DNA of 15,151 bases from NCBI GenBank assembly GCA_001303225.1, contig LJNI01000038.1, positions 1-15,151 of the forward strand. Reading direction: 5' to 3'. The DNA comes from a candidate division TA06 bacterium DG_78 (GTDB taxonomy: Bacteria > Hydrothermota > Tepidihabitantia > SM23-42). Below the pieces are notes generated by a model that saw nothing but the letters and a program-made list of their open reading frames with translations, had not been told where the DNA came from and searched no databases. The translations under genes were made by a program, and so were the position numbers. Below are positions 14,601 through 15,151 of the stretch, piece by piece (within the stretch, counting starts at the first letter, position 1; every line of letters begins with the position of its first letter).

Positions 14601-15151
14601 CAGGTAACGTCCAGAACCAGTTGTGCCTGCTCCGACAATCTCAATTTTTTCACCGACTTCCTTTTCTAATTCACGCAAGCCTTGTAGCACGACCTCAATA
14701 GGTCGACCTTGAGTCCACAGGTACCGACGCGCAAGGACAGTTCCCTCTTTATTAATCAGAACCAAATTTGTTGAAATCGAACCAACATCAACACCGAGGT
14801 ATGCTTGCATCTTTTGTGTTGGAGGATGTGAGCATGTTATTGGGTGCCATTTTTCATGGCCATTGAGCGGTGGTAGACGGCTAATAATTTTTGGTTTGGA
14901 TAACCACTGTTCGAACTCAGCAAGCCCGCGATACTTCTCTGTAGTCTGTTCTGTGCGTGCCCTGAGTACTGCACCAATTGCACCAATGCAGTTGTGGTGT
15001 TCTGGTATGATGAGTTCATCTGAAGTAATGTTCAAAATTTTTTGGAATGATTCGACCATCCCCTGGTTCGCCGCAACACCACCGACAAATGCGACCGGTG
15101 TGGATATTTCTTTTCCCTTTGCAATGACGCTCTTAAAATTTCGCGCGAGGG
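11655..15151 (-). CDS. Giant acyl-CoA dehydratase activase (two BadF-type ATPase domains plus HgdB-like part), 5'-truncated
   Basis: Such proteins belong to the family that activates 2-hydroxyacyl-CoA dehydratases and benzoyl-CoA reductases by ATP-driven electron transfer. The frame stays open to the window end: 30 more codons upstream of the first Met (15059) read ...TPVAFVGGVAANQG, the end of a first ATPase domain, so the true start lies outside. Numbered from that Met, a second full BadF domain follows (85-340) with phosphate motif GVDVGSIST (89-97). C211 (NKVCAAGTG) and C250 (GERCTVF) are the two Cys that ligate a subunit-bridging [4Fe-4S] cluster, and IFFQGGVAANK (297-307) follows. Next are a Cys cluster (C366, C369, C373, C392) and a long dehydratase-like region with SADTCLP, SCGPDSF, SGRECLP, SGPCRFGQY and FTCMPGN. 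At least 1164 residues are present. No partner dehydratase gene is seen in the window. Confidence 0.9.
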   Translation of the reverse strand, partial: LARNFKSVIAKGKEISTPVAFVGGVAANQGMVESFQKILNITSDELIIPEHHNCIGAIGAVLRARTEQTTEKYRGLAEFEQWLSKPKIISRLPPLNGHEKWHPITCSHPPTQKMQAYLGVDVGSISTNLVLINKEGTVLARRYLWTQGRPIEVVLQGLRELEKEVGEKIEIVGAGTTGSGRYLVGEFIGADIIKNEITAQARAAIEIDPEVDTIFEIGGQDSKFISLSNKTIIDFEMNKVCAAGTGSFLEEQAQALDVKLQEFGDMALRAQSPINLGERCTVFIGSEVIHHQSDTTERENLLAGLGYSIVFNYLNRVVASKRIGKKIFFQGGVAANKSVVSAFEEVLKKEILVPPNYDVTGAIGIALLVRDHGVQKTSFRGFNLASKSYTSSSFICQHCSNECEVNKITIEAERDIFYGGRCERYEEKERKVHHTLPDLFKIRNEIFFKTEAPTGTEIGIPRALIFYELFPFFYKFLTELGFKPVLSEETTRTIIEQGAEASSADTCLPVKVALGHIRSLLNRGINQFFIPSVISMPPQDKNFDRSLVCPYVQTIPYLSRAIFGEEITVYSPYLYFDRGRKGVEQELINFGKDFGKEKKEVNQAIDRALIYQREIREKIISISNEVLEKIDDVAFVVCSRPYNGYDLGLNLNLPKKIRDLGILALPIDFLPLNYESIKDDFSNMYWHYGQRILAAADMISKDKRLFGVYLSNFSCGPDSFLIHFFKEKSGEKPFLLIEIDEHSGDAGFITRCEAFSDSIRAAVRKNKPKKITAKSEIKKEKTIYIPDMCDAAHVFASALRHVGIDAQVLPAPDEESISIGRQFTSGRECLPAIITAGDMVKKINSTGFDSERSAFFMAQGSGPCRFGQYYKLHRIILDDLGLSHIPLYAPNQGPSLFDDLGSLGMKFLMAAWDGICAIDGLEAKSRHIRPYEKKRGTTEHIYNSIFKEICTVTEKGNNILPLLKTAKEKFDVVELNSSVQKPKIGIVGEIYVRSQKFSNNFLIRRLEELGCEITLPSIAEWFFYTNFTRVRNCGWFRQYRRAVFTKLFDTYMKWRQNKIYRILGLEKESHVTTILDYANNYLHNSFEGEAAVTIGKTVEFIKEDCSGVINVMPFTCMPGNIVTTIFKALKEQYPDFPLFTMSLDGLDHAVDAMRLETFVSQAKT

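Overview
The window looks like chromosomal DNA from an uncultivated, anaerobic, diderm (outer-membrane) bacterium. The evidence is an archaeal/vacuolar-type (A/V-type) ATPase operon, a complete Tol-Pal envelope system, and a giant oxygen-sensitive acyl-CoA dehydratase activase. The base composition is moderately AT-rich. This combination fits candidate phyla such as WOR-3/Stahlbacteria, but that placement is inference; no rRNA or other taxonomic marker is present.

Layout. Plus strand, 73-5925: a near-perfect promoter sits directly on the start codon of a cytoplasmic C25 (gingipain/caspase-like) peptidase gene. The peptidase gene is followed without gaps (4-11 nt overlaps) by a 92-residue unknown and by A/V-ATPase subunits C, F, A and B. 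A 339-nt gap (5926-6264) made of inverted-repeat sequence separates B from subunit D (6265-6885). A spacer built of 8-nt units (6897-6968) follows, then a 74-residue two-TM coiled-coil protein (6987-7211). Minus strand, 15151-7204: a 5'-truncated double-domain CoA-dehydratase activase (15151-11655), then a perfect-consensus promoter and the tol-pal operon in the order pal, cpoB(ybgF), tolQ, tolR, tolA, tolB. That operon ends in an intrinsic terminator overlapping the stop codon of the convergent two-TM gene.

How the genes work together. C, F, A, B and D form the soluble V1/A1 head and central stalk of a rotary ATPase. The membrane subunits (I/a, K/c) and peripheral stalk (E, G/H) are not in the window and must be encoded elsewhere. 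TolQ-TolR-TolA would use the proton-motive force to drive TolB and the lipoprotein Pal, with CpoB as accessory factor, to keep the outer membrane tied to the envelope during division. The activase is a separate anaerobic-metabolism gene: it would prime a 2-hydroxyacyl-CoA dehydratase or benzoyl-CoA-reductase-type enzyme by ATP-driven electron transfer.

The least ordinary points are the probable leaderless start of the peptidase-ATPase operon, the peptidase coupled to ATPase genes, two intergenic spacers with strict 7-nt and 8-nt periodicity, a strong hairpin between pal and cpoB, and a Pal protein lacking the usual peptidoglycan-contacting Asp. I see no tRNA, rRNA, CRISPR, transposase or riboswitch.
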